From positions 3,162,001 to 3,226,000 of the forward strand of contig NZ_CP012661.1 in NCBI RefSeq assembly GCF_001620265.1: a stretch of DNA of 64,000 bases, in the 5' to 3' direction. This document shows, one piece after another, positions 54,360 through 62,759 of this stretch (positions are counted from its first letter, which is position 1; each line of letters starts with the position of its first letter). Below the pieces are notes generated by a model. It searched no databases. It was given only the letters and a program-made list of their open reading frames with translations, and was not told where the DNA came from. The stretch comes from Frigidibacter mobilis. GTDB taxonomy: Bacteria > Pseudomonadota > Alphaproteobacteria > Rhodobacterales > Rhodobacteraceae. The position numbers were made by a program, and so were the translations under genes.

Positions 54360-56003
54360 ATGCAGAACCTTGTCGAAATCCGGGATCTGAAGGTGCAGGC
54401 GCGCAGCGATGCGGGCCGCAGGATCGAGATCATCAAGGGCGTCAGCTTCGATATTGCCGAGGGCGAGATCGTGGCGCTGATCGGCGAAAGCGGATCGGGC
54501 AAGACCACCATCGCCCTAACGTTGATGGGCCATACCCGCCCCGGCTGCACCATCACCGGCGGCAGCGTGCGGCTGGCGGGGCGCGATCTGGTGGCGATGC
54601 CCGAGGCCGGGCGCCAGGCGCTGCGCGGCACCGAGGTGGCCTATGTGCCGCAAAGCGCCGCCGCGGCCTTCAACCCCTCGCAGCGGCTGATGGACCAGGT
54701 GATCGAGGTGGCGCAGATCCACAAGCTGATGACGCCCGATGCGGCGCGGGCGAAGGCGGTGGAGCTGTTCCGGGCGCTGGCGCTGCCGGACCCCGAAACC
54801 ATCGGCCAGCGCTATCCGCACCAGGTGTCGGGCGGGCAGCTGCAGCGGCTGTCGGCGGCGATGGCGCTGATCGGCGGGCCGCGGCTGATGATCTTCGACG
54901 AGCCGACGACGGCGCTGGACGTGACCACCCAGATCGAGGTTCTGCGCGCCTTCAAGTCGGTGATGAAGCAGGGCGGCATGGGCGGGGTCTATGTCAGCCA
55001 CGATCTGGCCGTGGTGGCGCAGATCGCCGACCGGATCGTGGTGCTGAAGGGCGGCGAGGTGCAGGAGGAAGGCCCGGTGGAGCAGATCCTGCACCATGCC
55101 GCCCACCCCTATACCCGCGAGCTGCTGGCGGCGTTCGAACCCGTGCCCTATGCCTCGGCCTCGCGGTCGCAGGCCGAGACCAAGCGCCCGATTCTGGAGG
55201 TGCGCAACCTTGTGGCGGGCTATGGCCCGCTGGCGCGGGACGGGCGGCCGCACAAGCTGGCGCTGAACAACGTGTCCTGCCGGCTGGAGCGGGGACAGAA
55301 CCTGGGCGTGATCGGCGAAAGCGGGTCGGGCAAATCCACGCTGGCGCGGGCGATTGCCGGGCTGCTGCCGCCGGTATCCGGCAAGGTGCTGCTGGACGCG
55401 CATATGCTGGAACCCGAGGCACGGGCGCGCGACAAGGACGAGCTGCGCCGCCTGCAGATCGTGTTCCAGCTGGCCGATACCGCGCTGAACCCGCAGCGGC
55501 CCGTGGGCGATATCATCGGCCGCCCGCTGACCTTCTACCACGGCCAGAAGGGCGCCGCGCGCGCGGCACGCACCGATGAGCTGCTGGACATGGTCCGCCT
55601 GCCGCGCGCCATGAAGCACCGCCTGCCGGGCGAGTTGTCGGGCGGGCAGAAACAGCGCGTGAACCTGGCCCGCGCCCTGGCGGCGGGGCCCGAGGTGATC
55701 CTGTGCGACGAGATCACCTCGGCGCTGGACACGGTGGTGGCGGCGGCGGTGATCGAGCTTCTGAAGGAATTGCAGCGCGAGCTGCACCTGTCCTATGTCT
55801 TCATCAGCCACGACCTGTCGACCGTGCAGGCGATCTGCGACGACGTGATGGTGATGCTGAATGGCGAGGTGGTGGAGCGCCTGCCTGCGGACCGCCTGCA
55901 GGGTGGCGCGCAGCATCCCTATTCGCAGCTGCTGTTCTCGTCGGTGCCCAAGCTCGATACCGGCTGGCTGGACAGCGTGCCGCCGCGGGCGGCGGCGCTG
56001 TAA
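54360..56003 (+). CDS. Dipeptide-type ABC transporter ATPase, DppD-DppF fusion
   Basis: This 547-residue ATPase has two nucleotide-binding domains. Domain 1: Walker A GESGSGKT, signature QVSGGQLQRLSAAMAL, Walker B MIFDEPTTALD. Domain 2: Walker A GESGSGKS, signature ELSGGQKQRVNLARAL, Walker B ILCDEITSALD, where the Pro after Glu is replaced by Ile-Thr. The arrangement matches the ATPase at 29564, but the two differ clearly in sequence. I use the ATG at 54360; a GTG at 54357 is also possible. The gene ends directly next to the convergent Lrp-type gene. Confidence 0.92.
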   Translation: MQNLVEIRDLKVQARSDAGRRIEIIKGVSFDIAEGEIVALIGESGSGKTTIALTLMGHTRPGCTITGGSVRLAGRDLVAMPEAGRQALRGTEVAYVPQSAAAAFNPSQRLMDQVIEVAQIHKLMTPDAARAKAVELFRALALPDPETIGQRYPHQVSGGQLQRLSAAMALIGGPRLMIFDEPTTALDVTTQIEVLRAFKSVMKQGGMGGVYVSHDLAVVAQIADRIVVLKGGEVQEEGPVEQILHHAAHPYTRELLAAFEPVPYASASRSQAETKRPILEVRNLVAGYGPLARDGRPHKLALNNVSCRLERGQNLGVIGESGSGKSTLARAIAGLLPPVSGKVLLDAHMLEPEARARDKDELRRLQIVFQLADTALNPQRPVGDIIGRPLTFYHGQKGAARAARTDELLDMVRLPRAMKHRLPGELSGGQKQRVNLARALAAGPEVILCDEITSALDTVVAAAVIELLKELQRELHLSYVFISHDLSTVQAICDDVMVMLNGEVVERLPADRLQGGAQHPYSQLLFSSVPKLDTGWLDSVPPRAAAL

Positions 56004-56480
56004 TCACATCGGAAAGATGCTTTTCAGCGGCAGGTGCGTCTTGATGAAGGGCGATTTCATCACCACGAAGCTGAAATACTTGTCGATGCCGATATCCATG
56101 TCGGTCAGCCGTTCCATGATGGTCTGATACTCGCCGATACCGCCGGTGACGAACTTTAAGAGATAGTCGTAACCTCCTGAAATCAGGTGGCATTCGATGA
56201 TCTCTTCCACCTTCTCGGCCGCCTGCTGGAAGCGGGCGAAGTCGATCTGGCGGTGGTTCTTCAGCGTGACCTCGGTAAAGACGGTGATGGTCTGGCCCAG
56301 CTTGGCGATGTCGATCTGCGCGGAATAGCCGGTGATGTAGCCGGCCTGCTGCAGTTTCTTCACCCGCATCAGGCAGGGGCTGGGGGACAGGTGCACCAGT
56401 TCGGCCAGCTCCACATTGGTGATGCGGCCGTTCTTCTGCAATTCATGCAGGATGCGGATGTCGATCCGGTCAAGCTTCAC
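56004..56480 (-). CDS. Lrp/AsnC-family transcription regulator
   Basis: This 158-residue regulator has an N-terminal helix-turn-helix (LDRIDIRILHELQKNGRIT, then LVHLSPSPCLMRVKKLQ) and a C-terminal RAM/ligand-binding domain (VFTEVTLKNH, HLISGGYDYLLKFV). The GTG start at 56480 has AGGGG eight bases upstream and gives the normal family length; a longer frame to 56693 is rejected because it would cover the divergent promoter. Lrp-type proteins usually respond to amino acids. It is placed between the ABC operon and the tandem oxidases, so it probably controls one or both. Confidence 0.92.
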   Translation of the reverse strand: MKLDRIDIRILHELQKNGRITNVELAELVHLSPSPCLMRVKKLQQAGYITGYSAQIDIAKLGQTITVFTEVTLKNHRQIDFARFQQAAEKVEEIIECHLISGGYDYLLKFVTGGIGEYQTIMERLTDMDIGIDKYFSFVVMKSPFIKTHLPLKSIFPM

Positions 56481-56644
56481 GGTCTGCCCCTGTCTTGCTG
56501 TCGCCGGCACGCGCAGGATCTGCCGGTGGCCTAACCTACATGGGCAATGCGGCTGAATCCAGCCCGGTAAAATCCAGACGGTATAACCCTCTGGCAACCG
56601 CGGCGCGGCCGGCATGAAATGCTGCATTTGGCGCAGGACCGGCA

Positions 56645-56674
56645 GCAGATCCGCCGCCCCGCGCCCTAGACTGG
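56645..56674 (+). promoter_or_regulatory. Candidate promoter of tandem FAD oxidase genes
   Basis: GATCCGCCGCCCCGCGCCC then CTAGACTGG, closely resembling the aldehyde dehydrogenase promoter (ATCTGCGGGGCCGCGCGCG then CTAGACTG at 41239). TAGACT may be the -10 hexamer. It lies 18 bases upstream of the first oxidase ATG. Confidence 0.4.
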
Positions 56675-56691
56675 CGAAAACGGAGGCGCCC

Positions 56692-58010
56692 ATGCCCGCA
56701 CCCTTGCATCATGTGACCACCAGTCCGGCGCTGCCGCAGGCGGCGGATGTCGTCGTGATCGGCGGCGGCATCGTCGGGGTCTGCACTGCCTATTACCTCG
56801 CCCGGCGCGGGGTGAAGGTGGCGCTGCTGGAAAAGGGCCGCATCGGGGCCGAGCAATCCAGCCGCAACTGGGGCTGGTGCCGCCAGCAGAACCGCGATGC
56901 CCGCGAGCTGCCGATGGCGACGAAAAGCCTTGCCCTGTGGGATGCGATGGCGGGGCAGATCGGCCAGGACCTCGGCTTCCGCCGCTGCGGGCTGCACTAC
57001 CTGTCCAATGACGAGGCCGAGCTGGCCGGCTGGGCGCGCTGGCGCGATTTCGCGCGGGGCGAGGGCGTGGTGACGCAGATGCTGTCCGCCGCCGAGGCGG
57101 CAGAGCGCGGGCGCGCCACCGGCAAGGCGTGGAAGGGCGGGGTGTTCTCGCCCACCGACGGCATCGCCGACCCCGAGCGCGCGGCGCCGGTGATCGCGCT
57201 TGGCGCCCGGGCCTTCGGCGGCAGCGTCCACCAGATGTGCGCCGCCCGCGGGCTGGAGCTGGAGGCGGGCCGCGTGGCGGGCGTCGTGACAGAGGCCGGC
57301 GTGATCCGCACCCGCACCGTGGTGATGGCGGGCGGGGCCTGGGCCTCGTCCTTCTGCCGGCAGTTGGGGATCCGGTTTCCCCAGGCCTCGGTCCGCTCGT
57401 CGATCCTGGCGGTGGGGCCGGGGCGGACCTGCCGGATGCGCTGCACACCGCGCAGGTCAGCACCACCCGGCGCGGGGATGGCGGCTATACGCTGGCGATC
57501 TCCGGCAGGGCGCGGGTGGACCTGACGCCGCAGCAGATGCGCTTTGCCACCAGCTTCCTGCCAATGTTCTTCAAGCGCCGCAAGTCGCTGGCGCCGGGCG
57601 GGCTGCAGGGGCTGCGCGCAGGGCATGAAACGCTGCGGCGCTGGCGGCTGGACGCGGCCACCCCGATGGAGCGGATGCGGATCCTCGATCCGGCCCCCGA
57701 CCAGGGCCAGATCGCCGAAACCCTGCGCCGGGCGCGGGAGCTGTTCCCGGCACTGGCCGGGGTGCCGGTGACGGCGGCCTGGGCGGGGTATATCGACTCC
57801 ACCCCCGACGGCGTTCCGGCGATCGGCGAGACGAATATCCCCGGCTTCATCCTGGCGGCCGGATTCAGCGGCCACGGCTTCGGCATCGGGCCGGGCGCGG
57901 GGCACCTGGTTGCCGACCTGATTACCGGCGCTGCGCCCATTCTTGACCCCAGGCCCTACCACCCCGCCCGGTTTGAGCGTTCAAGCTGGGGCAAGGTCGC
58001 GGATTTCTGA
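56692..58010 (+). CDS. FAD-dependent oxidoreductase (DAO family), tandem copy 1, frameshifted as sequenced
   Basis: This flavoprotein of about 439 residues after frame repair belongs to the DAO superfamily. The FAD motif is VVVIGGGIVGVCTAYYLARRG near residue 16, and SSRNWGWCRQQNRDARELP follows, nearly identical to the neighbour at 58033. The C-terminal FSGHGFGIGPGAGHLVADL closes the flavin site. The frame breaks at the G run 57420-57423; one extra G gives VGPGADLPDALHTAQ and an intact protein. Start ATG has GGAGG five bases upstream. The amine or amino-acid substrate is unknown. Confidence 0.88.
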
Positions 58011-58032
58011 TCCGCGCCGAAAGGATCCCCCC

Positions 58033-59361
58033 ATGTCTCCGCCCGTTCGTGCCGTGACCAGCGACGCTGCCCTGCCCCGCCATGCCGATGTCGTGGTGAT
58101 CGGCGGCGGCATTTCCGGCGTGGCCGCCGCCTGGGAGCTGGCCCGGCGCGGCAGCTCTGTCGCATTGCTGGAAAAGGGCGTGATCGGCGGCGAGCAGTCC
58201 AGCCGCAACTGGGGCTGGTGCCGCCAGCAGAACCGGGATGAACGCGAACTGCCGCTGGCCATCCTGGCGATGAGCATCTGGGATACGCTGGCTGCAGAGA
58301 CGGGCGAGGATGCGGGGTTCCGGCGGTCCGGGCTGATCTATACCTCCAGCAGCGAGGCGGATCTGGCGGCCTGGGAAGCCTGGGGCCGGATGGCGCGCGG
58401 CTATGGCGTCGACAGCCGGATGATCTCGGGGGCCGAGGCGGCGGCGCTGCTGCCGCATCACGCGCAGCGCTGGGCGGGCGGCGTGCACTCTCCCACCGAT
58501 GGCCGCGCCGAACCGGCGCTGGCAGTGCCGGTGATGGCCGAGGCGGCGCGGCGGGCGGGCGCGAGCCTGCATCAGGGCTGCGCCGCGCGCGGGATCGAGT
58601 TCAGCGCAGGCCGGGTGACCGGCGTGGTGACGGAAGCGGGGCGCATCGGCTGCGACGCGGTGCTGGTGGCGGGCGGCGCCTGGGCCGGGATGCTGCTGCG
58701 CCGTCACGGCGTTCCGTTCCTGCAGGCCGCGATCCAGTCCACCTCCTTCGCCACCCGGCCGGGACCACAGCTGCTGACCGGTGGGCATTCGATGCCGGAC
58801 CTGACGCTGCGTCCTCGGATGGATGGCGGCTATACCGTCGGGCTCAGCGGCTTTGGCAAGCTGCACATCGCGCCGATGGGGCTGCTGCAGGCCCGGCCGT
58901 TCTGGCCGACCTTCCTGCAGCGGCGCGCGAAGCTGAGCCTGGCACTGAACGGCAATTTCTTCACCGGCCCGGATTCGCTGCAGCGCTGGCGGGCAGATCG
59001 GCCCTCGCCGTTCGAGCGGGTGCGGGTGCTGGACCCGGCGCCAGACGCGGCCCTGCTGCGGCGCGGGCTGGCGGAGCTCGCCAAGGCCTATCCGGGGCTC
59101 GCGGATCTGCGCATCGCACATGCCTGGGGCGGGATGGTCGATTGCACGCCCGACGCCATTCCGGTGATCGGCCCGGTCCGCTCGCGCCCCGGCCTGTTCA
59201 TCTCGGCCGGCCATACCGGGCATGGCTTTGGCGTCGGGCCCGCCGCGGGGCGGCTGGCGGCAGAGCTGATCCGCGGCGATGCGCCCTCGGTCGATCCGCG
59301 CCCGTTCCGCTATGAGCGGATGATCGACGGCACCGATCTGGGCAGCATGGGGATGATGTAG
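58033..59361 (+). CDS. FAD-dependent oxidoreductase (DAO family), tandem copy 2
   Basis: This intact 442-residue DAO-superfamily flavoprotein is a tandem paralogue of the gene at 56692, 22 bases downstream. The FAD motif is VVVIGGGISGVAAAWELARRG. The SSRNWGWCRQQNRDERELP block is shared almost residue for residue, which marks a recent shared ancestor or strong constraint around the flavin. The C-terminal SAGHTGHGFGVGPAAGRLA segment is typical. Elsewhere the two copies differ substantially, suggesting different substrates. AAGGAT precedes the ATG. Confidence 0.9.
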   Translation: MSPPVRAVTSDAALPRHADVVVIGGGISGVAAAWELARRGSSVALLEKGVIGGEQSSRNWGWCRQQNRDERELPLAILAMSIWDTLAAETGEDAGFRRSGLIYTSSSEADLAAWEAWGRMARGYGVDSRMISGAEAAALLPHHAQRWAGGVHSPTDGRAEPALAVPVMAEAARRAGASLHQGCAARGIEFSAGRVTGVVTEAGRIGCDAVLVAGGAWAGMLLRRHGVPFLQAAIQSTSFATRPGPQLLTGGHSMPDLTLRPRMDGGYTVGLSGFGKLHIAPMGLLQARPFWPTFLQRRAKLSLALNGNFFTGPDSLQRWRADRPSPFERVRVLDPAPDAALLRRGLAELAKAYPGLADLRIAHAWGGMVDCTPDAIPVIGPVRSRPGLFISAGHTGHGFGVGPAAGRLAAELIRGDAPSVDPRPFRYERMIDGTDLGSMGMM

Positions 59362-59392
59362 TCGCGGGCCGGGCGGTCGCCCGAAGGCCTGC

Positions 59393-60292
59393 CTATCCGA
59401 AGGCCTGATTGACCAGGCCGAAGGTCAGCGCCGGGCCGGGCGCCTGCGGCACCGCACCAAGGCCCATCCGCGTGACAGTATCGTAATGCCGGATCCCCGA
59501 GGCGACGAGGAAATCGCGCAGCGGCCCTTCCGGCTGGCGGGTGTCCATCCGCAGGAACTGCCCCTCCAGCGCCTCGGCATGGGGAGCGATCAGCGCGATG
59601 GCATCCTCCTCGCTTTCGGCCACCACCGGGCCGACGACATGGCCGCGCCCGAACTTGCGGCACAGCGCAAAGCCCGTGACCGCGCCGCCACGTTCCACCA
59701 CCGTGCCGGTGGACATCTGCAGCAGCCGGTCGATCAGCGCCGGGCGCGGGGCGCCCATTGCCACGCTGTCCAGCGCATGAATGGCTGCGGCATCCTGGGG
59801 ATGCATGACGCGGGCATGGCGCGGGCCGGCGGGCAGCGCGCCCACGACGCCATTGTGCTGATGCACCGGCGACAGCGGCATGAACCCCAGCGAGATATAC
59901 AGCCGGTAGGCCGCGCGGGTGGCGTTCAGCACCTTGCCGCGCTCGGCGACCCGGCCCAGGATATGCCCCATCAGCCAGCTTCCGGCGCCAAGCTCCTGCA
60001 GCCGCGGCGAGGTGATGACCATGCCGATGGCCGCAAAGGCATCGCCCAGGGGAAACCACATGGCCGAGCCGACCACGCGGCCGATCTCGTCGCGCGCGAC
60101 AATGCCCTCTCCCAGCTCGATGGCCAGCGCCCAATCCTCAGGTCGGTGCGGCCAGCCGACGCCGATCGACAGCTCGTGCAGCTTAGGCAGATCTGCCGCC
60201 GTCATCGGCGTGGCGAAAACCTCATAGGATTCCAGCTGCTTGGTGGGGGTGGGCTGCAGGGTCACACGCACATTCCGGCCGATATCATCCAT
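59393..60292 (-). CDS. Tandem-domain GNAT acetyltransferase, second copy
   Basis: This 299-residue protein is related to the one at 47606. The first domain shares GVGWPHRPEDWALAIELG with it; its acetyl-CoA loop (SPRLQELGAGSWLMGHIL) lacks the usual RGxG pattern and may be weak. The second domain has GTVVERGGAVTGFALCRKFG and RGHVVGPVVAESEEDAI. The function is unknown. The gene lies 86 bases after the AbrB-like gene in the same direction and convergent with the second oxidase. The 86-base gap is AT-rich and may hold its own promoter. Confidence 0.8.
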   Translation of the reverse strand: MDDIGRNVRVTLQPTPTKQLESYEVFATPMTAADLPKLHELSIGVGWPHRPEDWALAIELGEGIVARDEIGRVVGSAMWFPLGDAFAAIGMVITSPRLQELGAGSWLMGHILGRVAERGKVLNATRAAYRLYISLGFMPLSPVHQHNGVVGALPAGPRHARVMHPQDAAAIHALDSVAMGAPRPALIDRLLQMSTGTVVERGGAVTGFALCRKFGRGHVVGPVVAESEEDAIALIAPHAEALEGQFLRMDTRQPEGPLRDFLVASGIRHYDTVTRMGLGAVPQAPGPALTFGLVNQAFG

Positions 60293-60378
60293 GCCTAAAG
60301 ACTAGGGATGCCGTGGAGCATTTGCTGCGCATTTTCAAGCTTTTACAGCAGAAACTGCGGGCGGCGCCAACCGCGCCC

Positions 60379-61476
60379 CTATTCGGCCGAGTTCCGCCCC
60401 GGCTCGGGGCTCAGCCGCCGCGCAAGGTGAAGGATCCCCCGGGCAAGTGGCGGCCCCAGCAGCACCACCGCAAACAACCTGACCGTCTGCAGCGTCATGA
60501 TGAACGAGATGTCGCTGCCGGTGGACAGGGCGATCAGGGCGATGGAGTCGATGGAGCCGGGCACGGTGGCCAGCATCGCGCTCATCAGATCAACTCCGGC
60601 GACCACTGACAGCAGCGCCCCGGTCGCCCCGCAGAGCAGCAGCAGCACGACCACGGCCAGCGCCAGCATCGGCAAGGCCCGGGCACCGATGCGGATCATC
60701 TCGGGCGTGAAGCGCAACCCGACATGCGCCCCAAGCATCAGATAGCCAAGCGCGATCAGCCAATGCGGCGAGGCAAGATTGATCCCGTTGACACACAACG
60801 CCCCGCCAATGAACAGCGGCACCAGCGATGCCCCGGCCGGCACCATCGGCAACACAAGCGCCACCCCGATCCCGAGCGCACTGAGGGCGAGCACCGACAA
60901 CGTCGAGACCAGATCGGGCGGCGCCGCGCCTGCCCCATGCGGCACCGCCGGGCCGACAAGCACCGCGCCCACCGCGACCATCGCGCCAATCACCATCAGC
61001 AGCCGCAGGATCTGGATAAAGGCCACCATCCGGCTGTCGATCCCGCGTTCATGGGCCAGCGCGATCATCGTACCTGCCATGCCGGGCAGGAAGCCCCAGA
61101 CCGTCACCTCGCGGTCAAGCCTGGAGACCTTTGCCGCGCCAAGGCCGACCGCGCAGGCCAGAACGAGCGTGAGCACGACGAAAAGCAGCACCACCGGCCA
61201 CAGCTCCAGCGTGCGGGTCAGCACCTGCGGGTCAAGGCTGTTGGCGATCAGCGTGCCGGCAATGGCCTGCCCGAACAGATGCGGCAGACGGCCGATGCGC
61301 ACGCTCGTGCCGCGCATCGCCAGGGCCGCGCCCCAGACCAGCGGCCCCAGCAGAAGCGCGGCTGGCAGATGGGCAATCTCCATTGCCCGCGCGATGGCAA
61401 TGCCGCCGCCAAACAGCAGCAGCCATTGGACGGCTTGGGGCCAGCGCCCCAGCCCGGACGAATGCACTCCGCTCAT
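60379..61476 (-). CDS. AbrB-family integral membrane protein
   Basis: This 365-residue polytopic membrane protein is of the AbrB family (historically annotated as ammonia monooxygenase/AidB regulator), made of two repeats of about 160 residues with roughly ten helices. Family sequences include HLPAALLLGPLVWGAALAM, then GFLPGMAGTMIALAHERG, and in the second repeat LLATVPGSIDSIALIAL-type residues near 310 (AMLATVPGSIDSIAL). Members are suggested to be transporters, but none is well defined. The ATG at 61476 overlaps the amidase stop by four bases, so the protein is tied to amidase expression. Confidence 0.88.
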   Translation of the reverse strand: MSGVHSSGLGRWPQAVQWLLLFGGGIAIARAMEIAHLPAALLLGPLVWGAALAMRGTSVRIGRLPHLFGQAIAGTLIANSLDPQVLTRTLELWPVVLLFVVLTLVLACAVGLGAAKVSRLDREVTVWGFLPGMAGTMIALAHERGIDSRMVAFIQILRLLMVIGAMVAVGAVLVGPAVPHGAGAAPPDLVSTLSVLALSALGIGVALVLPMVPAGASLVPLFIGGALCVNGINLASPHWLIALGYLMLGAHVGLRFTPEMIRIGARALPMLALAVVVLLLLCGATGALLSVVAGVDLMSAMLATVPGSIDSIALIALSTGSDISFIMTLQTVRLFAVVLLGPPLARGILHLARRLSPEPGRNSAE

Positions 61477-62759
61477 TCCGGCCGCGCCACCAGACCGGCG
61501 GCGCGCAGCGCATCCTCGACCGCGGCGGCTGCGGCCAGCAGGCGCGCATCTTCTCCGGGCCGGGCGACAAGCTGGATGCCGATGGGCAGACCATTGGGCC
61601 AAGCCGGCAGGGATGGACAGCGAGGGTGTGCCAAGCAGGGTCCAGCGGATATTGTAGGCCGCCTGCCCCGTCGAGCCGAGCCCCAGCGGCGCCTCGCCGG
61701 GCGCGGACTGAGTGATGAGCAGGTCACAATCGCCAAACAGCGCATCGAGATCGCGCAGGGCCGCGTCGCGGGCGGCGATTCCGGCCAGCCAGTGGTCGCG
61801 GGTGATCCCGTCGTGCCGGCCAAGGAAGGCATGGGTGGCTGGGTGCAAAAGGTCCCAGTGCAGATCCCGTTCCGGGCCAAGGCAGGCCGAGGCTTCCCAG
61901 GCGAACACATCGCTTTGCGCGGCGCCAAGCCCGTCCCACCACGCAGGGACGGCCCGCGCCCCCGGCCGCGCGACAAGGCCACCCACGCGCTCCAGCACGG
62001 CAAGGGACTGGGCAGAGGGCGCGTCAGCCTCATCGGGGCAAAGAGGCCGATGCGTGGCAGGTCTATCGCCTCCTCGGTTGGCACCAGTTCCGGGCGGCGC
62101 ATGGCGGCCGCAGCCAGCAGCGCGCAGTCGCGGGTGTCGCGCGCCATCAGCCCCACCACGTCGAGGGTTTCCGAGAGCGGCTTCACCCCGGTCCGGTCGA
62201 TCAGATGCGGGCTCGCCTTGTAGCCGACGACCCCGCAGAACGAGGCCGGGCGCACGGTCGAGCCAGAGGTTTGCGTGCCGAAGGCCAGCGGGAACAGCGC
62301 GGCGCCAAGGCCTGCGGCAGACCCGGAGGACGATCCGCCTGGGGTGCGGGCGCTGTCGAAGGGGTTGACGGTCGCGCCCGGGGCGGCGGTGGCAAATTCG
62401 GTGGTGACGGTCTTGCCGATGGCAAAGGCCCCGGCCTGCCGCACGATATGCACGACGCCGGCATCCCGCGGCGGGCGCACGCCCGGATAGGCGCGCGATC
62501 CGTATTCCGTGGGCATGTCGCCGGTGTCGATCACGTCCTTGATCCCGACCGGAACCCCGGCCAAAAACCCGCCGTGCCGGGTCGCGGCCTCTGCCCGCAC
62601 ATGGGCCGGGTCGAGCCATACAAAGGCATTAAGGCTGGGCTCTACCGCTGCGATACGGTCCAGATAGGCCTCGGCGACGGCTTCGGGGGCAAGGGTGCCG
62701 CTGCGCACCGCGGCGGCGATCCCGCGGGCGGTGGCGGTTTTCGGATCAAATGGGGTCAC
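61473..62759 (-). CDS. Amidase-signature hydrolase, frameshifted as sequenced
   Basis: This is an amidase-signature enzyme of about 430 residues that cleaves amide bonds in the cytoplasm. The Ser-cisSer-Lys triad is visible: Lys in VPVGIKDVIDTG, the first Ser in TSGSTVRPASFCG and the second in the glycine-rich GGSSSGSAAG. Two breaks exist. At 62035-62038 one missing base separates LFAPDEADAP into two frames, and at 61596-61598 the frame returns (two lost or one gained base). The product resumes as NGLPIGIQLVARPGEDARL. The GTG start at 62759 overlaps the upstream amidase by four bases. It lies between that amidase and the AbrB-like gene. Confidence 0.87.
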   Translation of the reverse strand: MTPFDPKTATARGIAAAVRSGTLAPEAVAEAYLDRIAAVEPSLNAFVWLDPAHVRAEAATRHGGFLAGVPVGIKDVIDTGDMPTEYGSRAYPGVRPPRDAGVVHIVRQAGAFAIGKTVTTEFATAAPGATVNPFDSARTPGGSSSGSAAGLGAALFPLAFGTQTSGSTVRPASFCGVVGYKASPHLIDRTGVKPLSETLDVVGLMARDTRDCALLAAAAMRRPELVPTEEAIDLPRIGLFAPMRLTRPLPSPLPCWSAWVALSRGRGRGPSLRGGTGLAPRKAMCSPGKPRPALARNGICTGTFCTQPPMPSLAGTTGSPATTGWPESPPATRPCAISMRCLAIVTCSSLSPRPARRRWGSARRGRRPTISAGPCLAHPRCPSLPAWPNGLPIGIQLVARPGEDARLLAAAAAVEDALRAAGLVARPE

